Shown: piece after piece, positions 8,207 through 16,591 of the stretch
Position numbering within the stretch: the first letter of the stretch is position 1
Layout of the letters: every line of letters begins with the position of its first letter
Assembly (NCBI RefSeq): GCF_033947565.1
Contig: NZ_JARPVX010000009.1
Location: forward strand, 35,718-99,717
Direction of reading: 5' to 3'
DNA: 64,000 nt
Source of the DNA: Lichenihabitans sp033947565
Lineage (GTDB): Bacteria > Pseudomonadota > Alphaproteobacteria > Rhizobiales > Beijerinckiaceae
Position numbers and translations under genes: made by a program
The notes under the pieces: model-generated
The model's input: only the letters and a program-made list of their open reading frames with translations
What the model was told of the DNA's origin: nothing
Database searches by the model: none

Positions 8207-8979
8207 GCGTCGAGCCTCATGGGCAATCCGGCGGCCGCCATATGGGCCTTGGCGTCGCGGATCGTGAAGGTGCCGAAATGGAAGATGGAGGCGGCCAGCA
8301 CCGCCGTGGCATGCCCGTCGCGCACGCCCTCGACCAGGTGGTCGAGCGTGCCGACGCCGCCCGAGGCGATCACCGGCACCGCGACCCGGTCTGCGACCGC
8401 ACGGGTGAGCGCGAGGTCGAAGCCGATCTTGGTGCCGTCGCGATCCATCGAGGTGAGCAGCAACTCACCGGCGCCGCGCGCCACGACGTCTTCGGCATAG
8501 CCGACGGCGTCGATGCCGGTGGCACGGCGACCCCCATGCGTGAACACCTCCCAACGCGGCGACTCGCCGGCACCGGACACGCGCTTGGCGTCGATCGCCA
8601 CGACCACGCATTGACTGCCGAATTTTTCGGCCGCCTCGGTCACGAAGGCCCGGTTGGTGACGGCCGCGCTCATGATCGAGACCTTGTCGGCGCCGGCCAA
8701 CAGCAGCTGGCGGATGTCGGCCACGCCGCGGACGCCGCCGCCGACCGTCAACGGCATGAAGCAGCGTTCGGCCGTGCGCCGCACGACGTCGAGCAGGATG
8801 CCGCGGTCCTCGTGGCTCGCGGTGATGTCCAGAAAGCAGAGTTCGTCGGCGCCGGCCGCATCATAGGCGACCGCGCATTCGACCGGGTCGCCGGCATCGC
8901 GCAGGTCGACGAAGTTTACGCCCTTGACGACGCGGCCGTCCTTGACGTCGAGGCAGGGGATGACGCGGGCCTTAAGCAT
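8203..8979 (-). CDS. hisF: Imidazole glycerol phosphate synthase, cyclase subunit
   Basis: The 258-aa (beta/alpha)8 barrel uses ammonia delivered by HisH to turn PRFAR into imidazole glycerol phosphate and AICAR. Catalytic Asp11 is in CLDVKDGRVVKG and the second catalytic Asp is in SMDRDGTK. It overlaps hisA by eight bases (8972-8979) and hisE by four. Confidence 0.98.
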   Translation of the reverse strand: MLKARVIPCLDVKDGRVVKGVNFVDLRDAGDPVECAVAYDAAGADELCFLDITASHEDRGILLDVVRRTAERCFMPLTVGGGVRGVADIRQLLLAGADKVSIMSAAVTNRAFVTEAAEKFGSQCVVVAIDAKRVSGAGESPRWEVFTHGGRRATGIDAVGYAEDVVARGAGELLLTSMDRDGTKIGFDLALTRAVADRVAVPVIASGGVGTLDHLVEGVRDGHATAVLAASIFHFGTFTIRDAKAHMAAAGLPMRLDA

Positions 8980-9718
8980 GGGCGGTTTTCGCGTGCCGCG
9001 CCAGGGTGGCCAGCGCCTCGCTCGGGTCGAGCCGCCCGTCGTAAAGCGCCCGGCCCGTGATGGCGCCGGCGATGCGGGCGCAATCGGGCTGGCACAGACG
9101 CTCCACGTCGGCCAGCGAGGCGAGCCCGCCCGAGGCGATCACCGGGATCGCGATGGCCTCGGCGAGCGCGATCGTCCCCTCGATGTTGAGGCCCTTCATC
9201 ATGCCGTCGCGGGCGATGTCTGTGTAGACGATGGCCTCGACGCCGGCATCCTCGAAGCGGCGGCCGAGATCGATGGCATTCATGCTCGAGGCACGGGCCC
9301 AGCCATCGACCGCCACGAAGCCGTCGCGCGCATCGACCCCGACCGCCACCTGGCCCGGGAACAAGCGCGCGGCTTCGCGCACGAAGCCCGGGTCCTTGAC
9401 GGCCGCGGTGCCGATGATCACCCGGCGAATGCCACGGCGCAGCCAATGCTCGGCCGTGCGGATGTCCCGGATGCCGCCGCCGAGCTGCACCGGCATGCGG
9501 ACGCGGTCGATGATGGCTTCCACGGCGGCCGCATTGACGGGCGTGCCCGCGAAGGCGCCGTCGAGGTCGACCACATGCAGGTGCGTAAAACCTTGGCTTT
9601 CGAAATCAGCCGCCTGGGCGGCGGGATCGGCGTTGAACACCGTCGCCTGATCCATGTCGCCCTGCACGAGGCGCACGCATTCGCCGTTCTTCAGGTCGAT
9701 GGCGGGAAACAAGATCAT
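8972..9718 (-). CDS. hisA: ProFAR isomerase
   Basis: The 248-aa (beta/alpha)8 barrel isomerises phosphoribosyl-formimino-AICAR-phosphate, supplying the substrate of HisF. Catalytic Asp8 (PAIDLKNG) and the second Asp in YTDIARDGMMKG are present. The start MILFPAIDL at 9718 overlaps the hisH stop as ATGA (9715-9718). Confidence 0.98.
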   Translation of the reverse strand: MILFPAIDLKNGECVRLVQGDMDQATVFNADPAAQAADFESQGFTHLHVVDLDGAFAGTPVNAAAVEAIIDRVRMPVQLGGGIRDIRTAEHWLRRGIRRVIIGTAAVKDPGFVREAARLFPGQVAVGVDARDGFVAVDGWARASSMNAIDLGRRFEDAGVEAIVYTDIARDGMMKGLNIEGTIALAEAIAIPVIASGGLASLADVERLCQPDCARIAGAITGRALYDGRLDPSEALATLARHAKTAHA

Positions 9719-10365
9719 GGCGCCCACCGGAGGAAGTTGGCGATGAGGGCCAAGCCGAGCGCCTGGCTTTTCTCGGGGTGGAACTGGGTGCCCGCAACGT
9801 TGTGGCGCGCCACAAAGGCGGTCAAGGGACCACCATAGTCGGCCGCCGCCACGATGTCGTCGGGCCGGGTCGCGTAAAGCTGGTAGGAATGCACGAAATA
9901 CGCATGCAGACCATCGGTGCCGGTCGGAATGCCGGCCAGCAGCGCATGCGGGCGGCGGGACTCGATCGTGTTCCAGCCCATATGGGGCACCTTGAGGTGC
10001 GGGTCGGCCGGCCGCAGTGCGGCCACGTCGCCGGCGATCCAATCGAGCCCGGCCGTCTCGACATGTTCGAGCCCGCGCGACGCCAGAAGCTGCATGCCGA
10101 CGCAGATGCCGAGAAACGGCTTGCCGTCGCGCACCACGGCTTCGGTCATGGCGTCGCGCAAGCCCGGCACGGCATCGAGGCCTCGCATGCAATCCGCAAA
10201 GGCGCCAACGCCCGGCAACACGATGCGGTCGGCGCGCCGCAGCACGTCAGGGTCGCTCGTCACCACCACGGCCGGCGGCACGTCTTGCTCGCGGGCGGCG
10301 CGCTCGAAAGCCTTCTGGGCCGAGTTGAGGTTGCCGGACCCGTAATCGACGATCGCGACCGTCAT
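9715..10365 (-). CDS. hisH: Imidazole glycerol phosphate synthase, glutamine amidotransferase subunit
   Basis: The 216-aa class I glutaminase feeds ammonia to HisF. The nucleophile Cys88 is in GICVGMQLL and the His-Glu pair is in QFHPEKS near the C-terminus. The start MTVAIVDYGSGN at 10365 is conserved in the family. It overlaps the upstream DUF2628 gene by four bases (10362-10365). Confidence 0.98.
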   Translation of the reverse strand: MTVAIVDYGSGNLNSAQKAFERAAREQDVPPAVVVTSDPDVLRRADRIVLPGVGAFADCMRGLDAVPGLRDAMTEAVVRDGKPFLGICVGMQLLASRGLEHVETAGLDWIAGDVAALRPADPHLKVPHMGWNTIESRRPHALLAGIPTGTDGLHAYFVHSYQLYATRPDDIVAAADYGGPLTAFVARHNVAGTQFHPEKSQALGLALIANFLRWAP

Positions 10366-10841
10366 GTGCCGTCGCCTTCCGGGAACAGGCCGATGACGGC
10401 CGGCGTGGCGCCACGGTTGTGCCAGGCGGCCCGGTGTGGGCGCGACGGGACCGCGGCTGGCCAAGCCGGCTGCCGGGTAAAGAACAACCGTTCGGCCGTC
10501 TCGAGGTCCGGTGCCGATACGATGTCGCGCAGGGCGAGGCCGCGTCGCGCCAGATCCCAGCGACGCAGGTCCGGCCCCTCGGCGCCGAGATAAAGGTGCA
10601 TCAGGACCAGCAATGCCACGAGGCCGATCAACGGCGGATGCATCACAATCGCCAAAGCCGCGATCGCCGCCACAAGGACCGCATAGGCCACCATGGCGGC
10701 CCATAGCCGGTGCCACACGAGATAGCAGAATCCAAACAAACAAGCGCTTGGGCTAAAACCTTCGCGCACCAGCACCGTGGCCTCGCCGCGTGCAAAACCA
10801 TCGCCGGCCGTTTCGGGGACGTGAACCGTGTAGAGGGCCAT
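10362..10841 (-). CDS. DUF2628-type membrane protein within the his operon
   Basis: This 159-aa protein begins with MALYTVHVPE and the FVREGFS-like phrase (here LVREGFSPSACLFG) typical of DUF2628. Two or three hydrophobic helices follow (about residues 33-80), then a soluble C-terminal part. It sits between hisB (gap of four bases) and hisH (four-base overlap), so it is cotranscribed with histidine genes. The same placement is usual in rhizobiales, yet its role is unknown; nothing in the sequence suggests a catalytic function. Confidence 0.85.
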   Translation of the reverse strand: MALYTVHVPETAGDGFARGEATVLVREGFSPSACLFGFCYLVWHRLWAAMVAYAVLVAAIAALAIVMHPPLIGLVALLVLMHLYLGAEGPDLRRWDLARRGLALRDIVSAPDLETAERLFFTRQPAWPAAVPSRPHRAAWHNRGATPAVIGLFPEGDGT

Positions 10842-10845
10842 CGGC

Positions 10846-11439
10846 TCAGCTCCCCAATGTGCCCTTTGTCGACGGGATGCGGTCGGCCTGCGCCGGGTCC
10901 ACCGCGACCGCCACTCGCAAGGCGCGTGCCAGGCCCTTGAAGCAGGATTCGGCGATATGGTGGTTGTTGAAGCCGTAAAGCGTCTCGATGTGCAGGGTCG
11001 CATGCGCCTGCATGGCGAAGGCCTGGAAGAACTCGCGGACGAGCTCGGTGTCGAAGCTGCCGATCTTCGGCCGGTCGAAGCTGGTGCGGAACACCAGGAA
11101 GGGCCGGCCCGAAAAGTCGAGCGCCACCCGGGTCAAGGTTTCGTCCATCGGCAGATGCACGTCGGCATAGCGCACGATGCCGCGCTTGTCGCCCAGCGCT
11201 TCGCGCACCGCCTGGCCGAGCGCGAGGCCGGTGTCTTCCACCGTGTGGTGGTCGTCGACCTGCAGGTCGCCCCGCGCCCGCACGGTGAGGTCGATCAGCG
11301 CGTGGCGGCCGATCTGGTCGAGCATGTGGTCGAAGAAGCCGATGCCGGTCTCGGTGTCGGCCGTGCCGGTGCCGTCGAGGTTGACCGACACCGCGATGTC
11401 GGTTTCCCGCGTGTTCCGTTTGACCGTGGCCTGCCGCAT
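10846..11439 (-). CDS. hisB: Imidazoleglycerol-phosphate dehydratase
   Basis: The 197-aa enzyme dehydrates imidazole glycerol phosphate to imidazole acetol phosphate. The two metal-binding His signatures DDHHTVEDTG and FNNHHIAES are present. It is monofunctional (no histidinol phosphatase half, unlike E. coli HisB). It is the promoter-proximal gene of the minus-strand his operon; the 141-base gap to divergent ispA must carry the operon promoter. Confidence 0.98.
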   Translation of the reverse strand: MRQATVKRNTRETDIAVSVNLDGTGTADTETGIGFFDHMLDQIGRHALIDLTVRARGDLQVDDHHTVEDTGLALGQAVREALGDKRGIVRYADVHLPMDETLTRVALDFSGRPFLVFRTSFDRPKIGSFDTELVREFFQAFAMQAHATLHIETLYGFNNHHIAESCFKGLARALRVAVAVDPAQADRIPSTKGTLGS

Positions 11440-11580
11440 TCATGCCTCCCGCTGCGGGGCTTCTAGCAAGGGGCAGGGCGGTTGGCCACTCGTGCTGCGC
11501 GCCTGCCGCTTGACCTCGACGGCCGGGGGGAAAATAACGCCCGCGTGGCGCGTTCCCATGTCGCCCGAAGAGGAGCGTCC

Positions 11581-12513
11581 ATGACCGCCGACAGCATCGA
11601 CACCGCGTTCCAATCCCGCTTGACGGCCGTGGCCGACGCCATCGAGACCACGCTCGACGGATTGCTGGCCCCGACGGGACTGCCCGGCGAGGTGGTGCGC
11701 CCCGGCCGGCTGCTCGAGGCCATGCGGTATTCGACGCTCGGCGGCGGCAAGCGGCTGCGGCCGTTCCTGGTGGTCGAGACCGCCCGCCTGTTCGGGGTCG
11801 AGGGTGTCGGGCCGCTGCGGGCCGGCGCGGCCCTCGAGATGATCCATTGTTATTCGCTGGTGCACGACGATCTGCCGGCCATGGACGATGACGACCTGCG
11901 CCGCGGCCGCCCAACCGCCCACAAGGCATTCGACGAGGCGACCGCGATCTTGTCGGGCGACGCGCTGCTGACCTATGCGTTCGATGTCGTGGCAGGGCCC
12001 GAAACCCACCCCGACCCGCAGGTGCGGGCCGATCTGGTGTTGGCGCTGGCCCGCGCCTCCGGGCTCGGCGGCATGGCGGGCGGCCAGGCGCTCGACCTCG
12101 AGGCCGAGCGCCGCACGGAACCGCACACCCCGGACTTCGTGCTTCAGATGCAATCCATGAAGACCGGAGCGCTGCTGCTGTTCGCCGTCGAGGCGGGCGC
12201 CATCCTGGGCGGCGCCACGCCCGAACAGCGCGAGGCGCTCCTGCGCTACGGCCGGGCCCTCGGCGCCGCCTTCCAGGTGGCCGACGACATCCTCGACGCG
12301 GAAGGCGACACCGCCACGCTCGGCAAGGCGGCCGGCAAGGATGCCGGGCGTAACAAGGCGACCCTCGTGGCGGCCCTCGGCCTCGAAGCCGCCAAGGCGC
12401 GCCGCGACCTGCTGGCCCGCGAGGCCCAGGAGGCGCTGGTGGCCACCGGCCTCGGCGAGCGTACCGCCATTTTGAGCGAGGCGGCGCGCTTCACGGTGGC
12501 GCGCAAGAGCTGA
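11581..12513 (+). CDS. ispA: Farnesyl diphosphate (polyprenyl) synthase
   Basis: The 310-aa all-alpha prenyltransferase condenses IPP with DMAPP/GPP, making C15 (possibly C20) diphosphate for quinone, carotenoid and hopanoid pathways. The first Asp-rich motif DDLPAMDDDD is at residues 96-105 with the downstream RRGRPT, and the second, DDILD, at 235-239. The start at 11581 follows GAGGAG. Product chain length cannot be set from the sequence alone. Confidence 0.93.
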   Translation: MTADSIDTAFQSRLTAVADAIETTLDGLLAPTGLPGEVVRPGRLLEAMRYSTLGGGKRLRPFLVVETARLFGVEGVGPLRAGAALEMIHCYSLVHDDLPAMDDDDLRRGRPTAHKAFDEATAILSGDALLTYAFDVVAGPETHPDPQVRADLVLALARASGLGGMAGGQALDLEAERRTEPHTPDFVLQMQSMKTGALLLFAVEAGAILGGATPEQREALLRYGRALGAAFQVADDILDAEGDTATLGKAAGKDAGRNKATLVAALGLEAAKARRDLLAREAQEALVATGLGERTAILSEAARFTVARKS

Positions 12514-12878
12514 TGCGCGGCGGCGGCGCCTCGATCCGCGTGGTGACAGCCGGCATCGCGGGCGCGCTGGGCTTGGCCCTGGCCGCCTGTGCGCCTGTAG
12601 CCAGCCGGCCCGAGGCCACCGGTATGATCAGCGATCCGATCGCGCCGACGGTGCCGCGCAGTTTCGCGGCCGACCTGCCGCGCTCGCCTCTGGCCGATGT
12701 CGTGGTGAATGGAGGCTTGCGGTTTTCGACCGCTGCGGCGGCACAACGCCGGTGTCCGGATGACGCCGTGGTGCGGGTCGACACCGCGTCGAACATCTAC
12801 CGGCCGGCGACCACGCCAGGTCCTGGCGTCTTCATGTGCAAGGCTGCCGCCATGCAGGAAGGCGATCGGCCGCGCTGA
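12513..12878 (+). CDS. Small putative lipoprotein
   Basis: This 121-aa protein overlaps the ispA stop by one base (TGATG). Residues 8-26 form a signal peptide ending in a lipobox-like LAAC. The remainder is polar, with three further Cys-free stretches and an RCPDDAVVRVDTASNIY segment; no known domain was recognised. Close coupling suggests cotranscription with ispA. Confidence 0.65.
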   Translation: MRGGGASIRVVTAGIAGALGLALAACAPVASRPEATGMISDPIAPTVPRSFAADLPRSPLADVVVNGGLRFSTAAAAQRRCPDDAVVRVDTASNIYRPATTPGPGVFMCKAAAMQEGDRPR

Positions 12879-12888
12879 GGCCCGCGCG

Positions 12889-12987
12889 TCAGAAGCCGAA
12901 CCGCATGCCGGCCCCGAAGGTGCTGCCGCTTTCCTGGATGGCCTGGGAGGTGCTGGCCGGGCCAGAAAAGCGCGGCGCGCTCCTGCT
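12889..12987 (-). pseudogene. 3' remnant of an outer-membrane beta-barrel protein gene
   Basis: On the minus strand the frame ending at stop 12889-12891 reads QAIQESGSTFGAGMRFGF, a typical outer-membrane beta-barrel C-terminus (amphipathic last strand, terminal Phe). The convincing coding part is only about 30 codons; the same frame hits TAA at 13039-13041 and AT-richer sequence begins near 12985. The simplest reading is a beta-barrel gene whose 5' part was removed or displaced when the neighbouring island arrived. The exact break is uncertain. Confidence 0.45.
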
Positions 12988-13176
12988 GCTGCAGGTTATG
13001 ACGCCACGTCCACCGAGCACTCTGGTGACCGATTTAAATTAGCTTCGCCGTGATCATAGCGCGCGCTTTTGCCCAAGACTAATGCCTCGGGCGGAAGCTC
13101 CAGCGGCCGGCGACGTTGCCGCCCTGTGAGCACGACATGCATGAAAGTAATCCAGCTTGGATTGTCACCGACTCGA

Positions 13177-13365
13177 TCACTCGGCCGGTAAATCGCTACC
13201 GGGCTCGACGGCCTGCAACGCTGCCTCGCTGCTCGGGACATTACCCTCCCGCAGCTTTGCCAGCATAATGCGAAAATTTGTGACGTAGGTGTCGGCGCGG
13301 TTGTGACCATCGGCTGCGGTTTGTGCCGCGGCTAGGATGGCTGCTACGATCTGATCCGTGTTCAA
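13177..13365 (-). CDS. Small hypothetical protein in the island
   Basis: This 62-aa ORF starts with TTG at 13365, preceded on the minus strand by AAGGAAAG about six bases upstream. The peptide (MNTDQIVAAILAAAQ... NFRIMLAKLREG) is mostly helical with an amphipathic middle, resembling short hypothetical proteins of phage or island origin. No domain is recognised and there is no close partner gene; it could be non-functional. Confidence 0.4.
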   Translation of the reverse strand: MNTDQIVAAILAAAQTAADGHNRADTYVTNFRIMLAKLREGNVPSSEAALQAVEPGSDLPAE

Positions 13366-13519
13366 GAGCTTTCCTTAGAATGTCACTATTGAGCGCCTCG
13401 TGTTTACACAAGCGGGCCTTTGTGGGGCGTCATCAAGCCTGTTCCATTCCCATAATCTTTCAGGCACATTAATTTCGTTAATAACGCAGCTCAACCTAAG
13501 AGTGAAGTAGTGAAGGAGA

Positions 13520-14845
13520 CTACGGTCTATAGCTCAGCGGAGATGAGCGTATTTTCGAATAGATAGATTCAAATAAAAAGAACGAAAAGAAAATCAGCAA
13601 ACCAAATAGATTATAGTGATATCGTAGTATGGGCTGGACTATTGCATAGGGGGAGCTAGACACTATTATCATAGCAGCAATATATTGAAATTTTCTCCAA
13701 TCTTGGACTAGGCAAATAAATAAACCAGCCAAACCAAACAAAGAGACTAACCAAAAAATCGCAATTCTGATGTAGTCGAAAAAATTCGGACCTCTAGCGT
13801 AGTATATAGTGAGCATCCAGGGCTGGGGAAATACATAGCTTATAAGATGCTGGACTGCGAGCTTAGCTGTCGAAAAAGGGTGCTGTTTCACCCACTCATA
13901 GGTCTGCGCTCCAAGTAGGTTTGCATAAGCAACCTCTCCCCCTGCCAAACGCATGCGGGCATAGCTGTTATCATCTGCATTCGGATGGATGCTGAAAAGC
14001 TGATCCTTGAAGCCCTCACCTTGATCTGGATTGAGCGCATTATCATTGAAGGCCAGCGCAAGCTCGAGGCCGAGGTTACTTCGAAGGAGAATTGGATGTC
14101 CCATGACACGTTGGTTACGTAGGGCCCAGGGCCCGATGAACAGAGCTAAGGCAGCGATGCATGCCACTGCCATCGTCGCCCATCGGGCTTTCGTTAATCT
14201 GCGGAACGAAAAAAGCGCGAGGCATACATATCCGCCAATACCAAACTGCGGGCTGATGAAAAAAAGAAGTGCGTTCAGAAGAGCGACTGCGGCAATGCTC
14301 ATCCAGGATATGCGAAGCTGTCCATCCATTTGATAGAGCATTAACAGAAAAGCCGCCATGCCAGCGACCGCATAACCACCCTCCCAAAACCTGAAGTCCT
14401 CTGTTTCGAGATGAGCGTTCAACAACACAAGGCAAAGAGTTAACATTGCGCCAAGACGGAAGAACTTAGTCAGGCCCAATGTCTTAAATAAACGGTAGAG
14501 CAGCAGATATCCGGTGAAAGTGGTTGCGATTGCAATCAGGGTTAAAAGCACCGTAGATGCCGCCGTTTCTATGCCTGTAACTTTGTACACCGCGGCTGCA
14601 ATCCCAATCGGAATTGGCAGTAAATGTGCAGACGGCAGGCCGTCTGGCCAAAAAACTGTGCCCTTGGGGCGATATACGTCGCTGATGTAGCCATTTGTGG
14701 CAAGGCCGATAGCGGCATTTTGGGCTTCGCCCATCCCATTGTGATAGTGCAACGCCCAGAGGCTGCGGCCTATGAAGCCTAGGAGCAGGGCAAGAGCGAT
14801 CAGAACGCGTTCATCACGCAAGAGCGGGTGTTTAAATAAACGCAA
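13520..14845 (-). CDS. Polytopic membrane protein, putative GT-C type glycosyltransferase
   Basis: The 441-aa protein has about ten transmembrane helices. Between helix 1 and 2 is a periplasmic loop with GEAQNAAIGLATNG and PDGLPSAHLLPIP, matching the layout of GT39-like lipid-linked sugar transferases, where an acidic residue in this loop is catalytic. A second, large soluble loop (about residues 255-325) contains NPDQGEGFKD and HPNADDNSY. The start is TTG at 14845, with AGGGGAA about seven bases upstream; no ATG gives a better N-terminus. The gene has rare A/T-ending codons and lies in an AT-rich island, indicating acquisition. The sugar and acceptor cannot be inferred. Confidence 0.7.
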   Translation of the reverse strand: MRLFKHPLLRDERVLIALALLLGFIGRSLWALHYHNGMGEAQNAAIGLATNGYISDVYRPKGTVFWPDGLPSAHLLPIPIGIAAAVYKVTGIETAASTVLLTLIAIATTFTGYLLLYRLFKTLGLTKFFRLGAMLTLCLVLLNAHLETEDFRFWEGGYAVAGMAAFLLMLYQMDGQLRISWMSIAAVALLNALLFFISPQFGIGGYVCLALFSFRRLTKARWATMAVACIAALALFIGPWALRNQRVMGHPILLRSNLGLELALAFNDNALNPDQGEGFKDQLFSIHPNADDNSYARMRLAGGEVAYANLLGAQTYEWVKQHPFSTAKLAVQHLISYVFPQPWMLTIYYARGPNFFDYIRIAIFWLVSLFGLAGLFICLVQDWRKFQYIAAMIIVSSSPYAIVQPILRYHYNLFGLLIFFSFFLFESIYSKIRSSPLSYRP

Positions 14846-15237
14846 TGCGAAGTTCCCCTGACCTAGCTGAACAAATTTCAGTAAACTGCTCTCCCGTCAA
14901 CTGTGGCAGTTGAACTGGGTTCTTTCGACTTAGCTATGAGCGCTCGATGATCAAACAGGACCTAATTAAAGAAAACTCTGCAAATCAGTACACTTAAAGC
15001 CGTTGTATGATAAAAATCAATACAATCTAGTGATTGGCGCGTCTGAGTTGCGTTCTGAAAAACGCTAAGCTTAAGGTGTCGTAATGTGACTTGCGTCAAT
15101 CGCAAGCTGCAAATGTTTTTCTTATCATAACCTGCCAACGTGATAGACAGAGCGATAGCTTGCCAGACTTTATCCGCGCAGACACACGCGGAGGCACTAT
15201 CAACGTGCTCTTGGTCCATCTATGGGTTTTGAAATAA
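14846..15237. other. AT-rich gap between GT-C-like gene and tRNA-Val
   Basis: About 390 bases contain no convincing gene. An 85-codon minus-strand frame (14962-15219) lacks a ribosome-binding site and has no recognisable protein character. The region must supply the promoter of the GT-C-like gene and probably carries the right junction of the island. No copy of the tRNA 3' end is seen. Confidence 0.5.
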
Positions 15238-15312
15238 TGGTGGGCGCGACAGGGATTGAACCTGTGACCCCTCCCGTGTGAAGGGAGTGCTCTCCCGCTG
15301 AGCTACGCGCCC
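15238..15312 (-). tRNA. tRNA-Val (CAC)
   Basis: The reverse complement folds as a full cloverleaf: acceptor stem GGGCGCG/CGCGCCC, anticodon arm CTCCC-TTCACAC-GGGAG with anticodon CAC, and T-arm GGTTCAATCC-like loop. Discriminator A and an encoded CCA (15238-15240) are present. CAC decodes GUG valine codons. It forms the right boundary of the AT-rich island, a position typical of integration sites. Confidence 0.96.
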
Positions 15313-15359
15313 GCGCCGATGTGCGGTGCGGAGCGTTTACGCGGGGAGGGCGGTTGCCG

Positions 15360-16046
15360 TCAAGCCGAAACGGCGTCGGGCGGCAGCAGCGCCGTCACGG
15401 CCTCGAGCAACGCATCGAAATGAGAGATCACCCGGTCCGGGCCGAGGTCCTGCACCGGCACGTCGGTATAGCCGAAATCCACCGCGATCACCGGGATGCC
15501 GGCGTTCTTGGCGGCCGCGATATCGGTGATCGAGTCGCCCACCATCACGGCGCGGTTCGGCGCGCCGCCGGCTTGCGCGATCACGGCCGGCAGGGTTCGG
15601 GCGTCCGGCTTGTGGAACGCGAAACTGTCCTGCCCACAGATCGCGCGGAAGCGGCCCGTGACCCCGAGGGCGTCGAGCAGCATCAGCGACGTGGTCTCCA
15701 TCTTGTTGGTGCAGACCGCGAAGGCGTAGCCGACCGCTTCCAACCGGTCGAGCGCCGCCTCGACGCCCGGGAACAGGTGTGAGCGGGCTGCGATGTGGCT
15801 TTCGTAATCCCGCAGGAAGTCGGCGAAAAGCCGCTCGAGCTGCTCGGGCGTCAAGCTGCGCCCCGCCGTCGCGAAACCGCGCTTGATCAGGGCACGGCCG
15901 CCGGCACCGAGCAGCATCCTGGCTTGTTCGACCGGCAGCGGCGGCACGCCTTCCTGGCCGAGGACGACGTTCAGCGCCGCCATCAGGTCGCCGGCCGTTT
16001 CGGCCAGCGTGCCGTCGAGATCGAAGAGCACCAGGGGAGCGGTCAT
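15360..16046 (-). CDS. gph: Phosphoglycolate phosphatase-type HAD hydrolase
   Basis: The 228-aa HAD-superfamily phosphatase has motif I DLDGT at residues 9-13 (nucleophile and acid Asp), motif II CTNK near residue 112, the Lys of FHKPDA, and motif IV GDSITD. The alpha-helical cap between motif I and II fits the Gph/PGP subgroup, which detoxifies 2-phosphoglycolate. Substrate assignment within this subgroup is tentative. Confidence 0.85.
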   Translation of the reverse strand: MTAPLVLFDLDGTLAETAGDLMAALNVVLGQEGVPPLPVEQARMLLGAGGRALIKRGFATAGRSLTPEQLERLFADFLRDYESHIAARSHLFPGVEAALDRLEAVGYAFAVCTNKMETTSLMLLDALGVTGRFRAICGQDSFAFHKPDARTLPAVIAQAGGAPNRAVMVGDSITDIAAAKNAGIPVIAVDFGYTDVPVQDLGPDRVISHFDALLEAVTALLPPDAVSA

Positions 16047-16158
16047 GCGGGGTTCCAGGTTGTGACCGCCCTATGGCACAGCGCGGCGCCGGAAACACGC
16101 GATTTGAACCGCGGCCGCGTTTGCGGAATGATCGCGCTGATTCGAGGGGTCCGGTCGC

Positions 16159-16572
16159 ATGCGTGTCAGGCTGTTGAAACGATGGGGCGCCCTGCTGGCT
16201 TGGGGCGCGATGCTGCTTGGGGCGGGGCTCGGGGCCGCGCAGGCGGCCAGCTACGAGTTCCTGGCGGCGCCGGAAACCGACCTCAACCGCGTGTACCGGG
16301 TCGACAAGGCCACGGGGGAAATGTCGGCCTGCCAATACGGCCTTTCGGCCGAGGCCAGTCCCGATGCCAAGGACGCCAAGGCCGCGGTCGGCACGACGTT
16401 GTGCTACCCGCCGGGCGAAGGCGGCGGCAGCCAGGCGCAAAGCGAATATGGGCTGGTGGCGTCGCGGCACGAGCGGGAGGGTGGTGTCTTCCGGGTCGAC
16501 CTGCGCACCGGCACCATGTCGATCTGCTATGTGCTGAATGAATCGGTGGTGTGTACCCCTCCGGCCAAGTGA
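16159..16572 (+). CDS. Small secreted protein of unknown function
   Basis: The 137-aa product has a signal peptide (about residues 1-29, cleavage after AQA). The mature part contains two similar units, NRVYRVDKATGEMSACQYG and GGVFRVDLRTGTMSICYV, each a beta-hairpin-like YRVD/FRVD-x-TG-xMS-xC motif about 65 residues apart; this suggests an internal duplication of a small Cys-containing beta fold. Four Cys could form disulfides. It has GAGGGG upstream and stands alone between gph and a hairpin terminator. Confidence 0.7.
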   Translation: MRVRLLKRWGALLAWGAMLLGAGLGAAQAASYEFLAAPETDLNRVYRVDKATGEMSACQYGLSAEASPDAKDAKAAVGTTLCYPPGEGGGSQAQSEYGLVASRHEREGGVFRVDLRTGTMSICYVLNESVVCTPPAK

Positions 16573-16591
16573 CGCCGGGCGGACGCGCGAA

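Larger units (their letters stand above)
12985..15237. other. AT-richer genomic island next to tRNA-Val
   Basis: From about 12985 to the tRNA at 15238 the base composition drops visibly: A/T runs, ATA/TTA codons and AT-rich spacers occur here, whereas the flanks are strongly GC-rich. It is bounded on the left by a truncated outer-membrane protein gene and on the right by tRNA-Val(CAC). It holds a 62-aa ORF and a polytopic glycosyltransferase-like gene, both on the minus strand and both with TTG starts. No integrase, transposase or repeated tRNA 3' end was found, so the transfer mechanism is not visible. Confidence 0.65.

Noticed and set aside
10362..10841. Foreign insertion in the his operon
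   Set aside because: The DUF2628 gene between hisB and hisH has normal composition, tight overlaps and the usual rhizobiales position.
14962..15219. 85-codon ORF in the AT-rich gap
   Set aside because: No ribosome-binding site, no domain character and no hydrophobic or charged pattern; AT-rich spacers open such frames by chance.
12985..15312. Integration att-site (repeat of the tRNA-Val 3' end)
   Set aside because: I looked for a second copy of the tRNA 3' end at the left edge of the island and found no convincing repeat; only trivial TGGTG matches.
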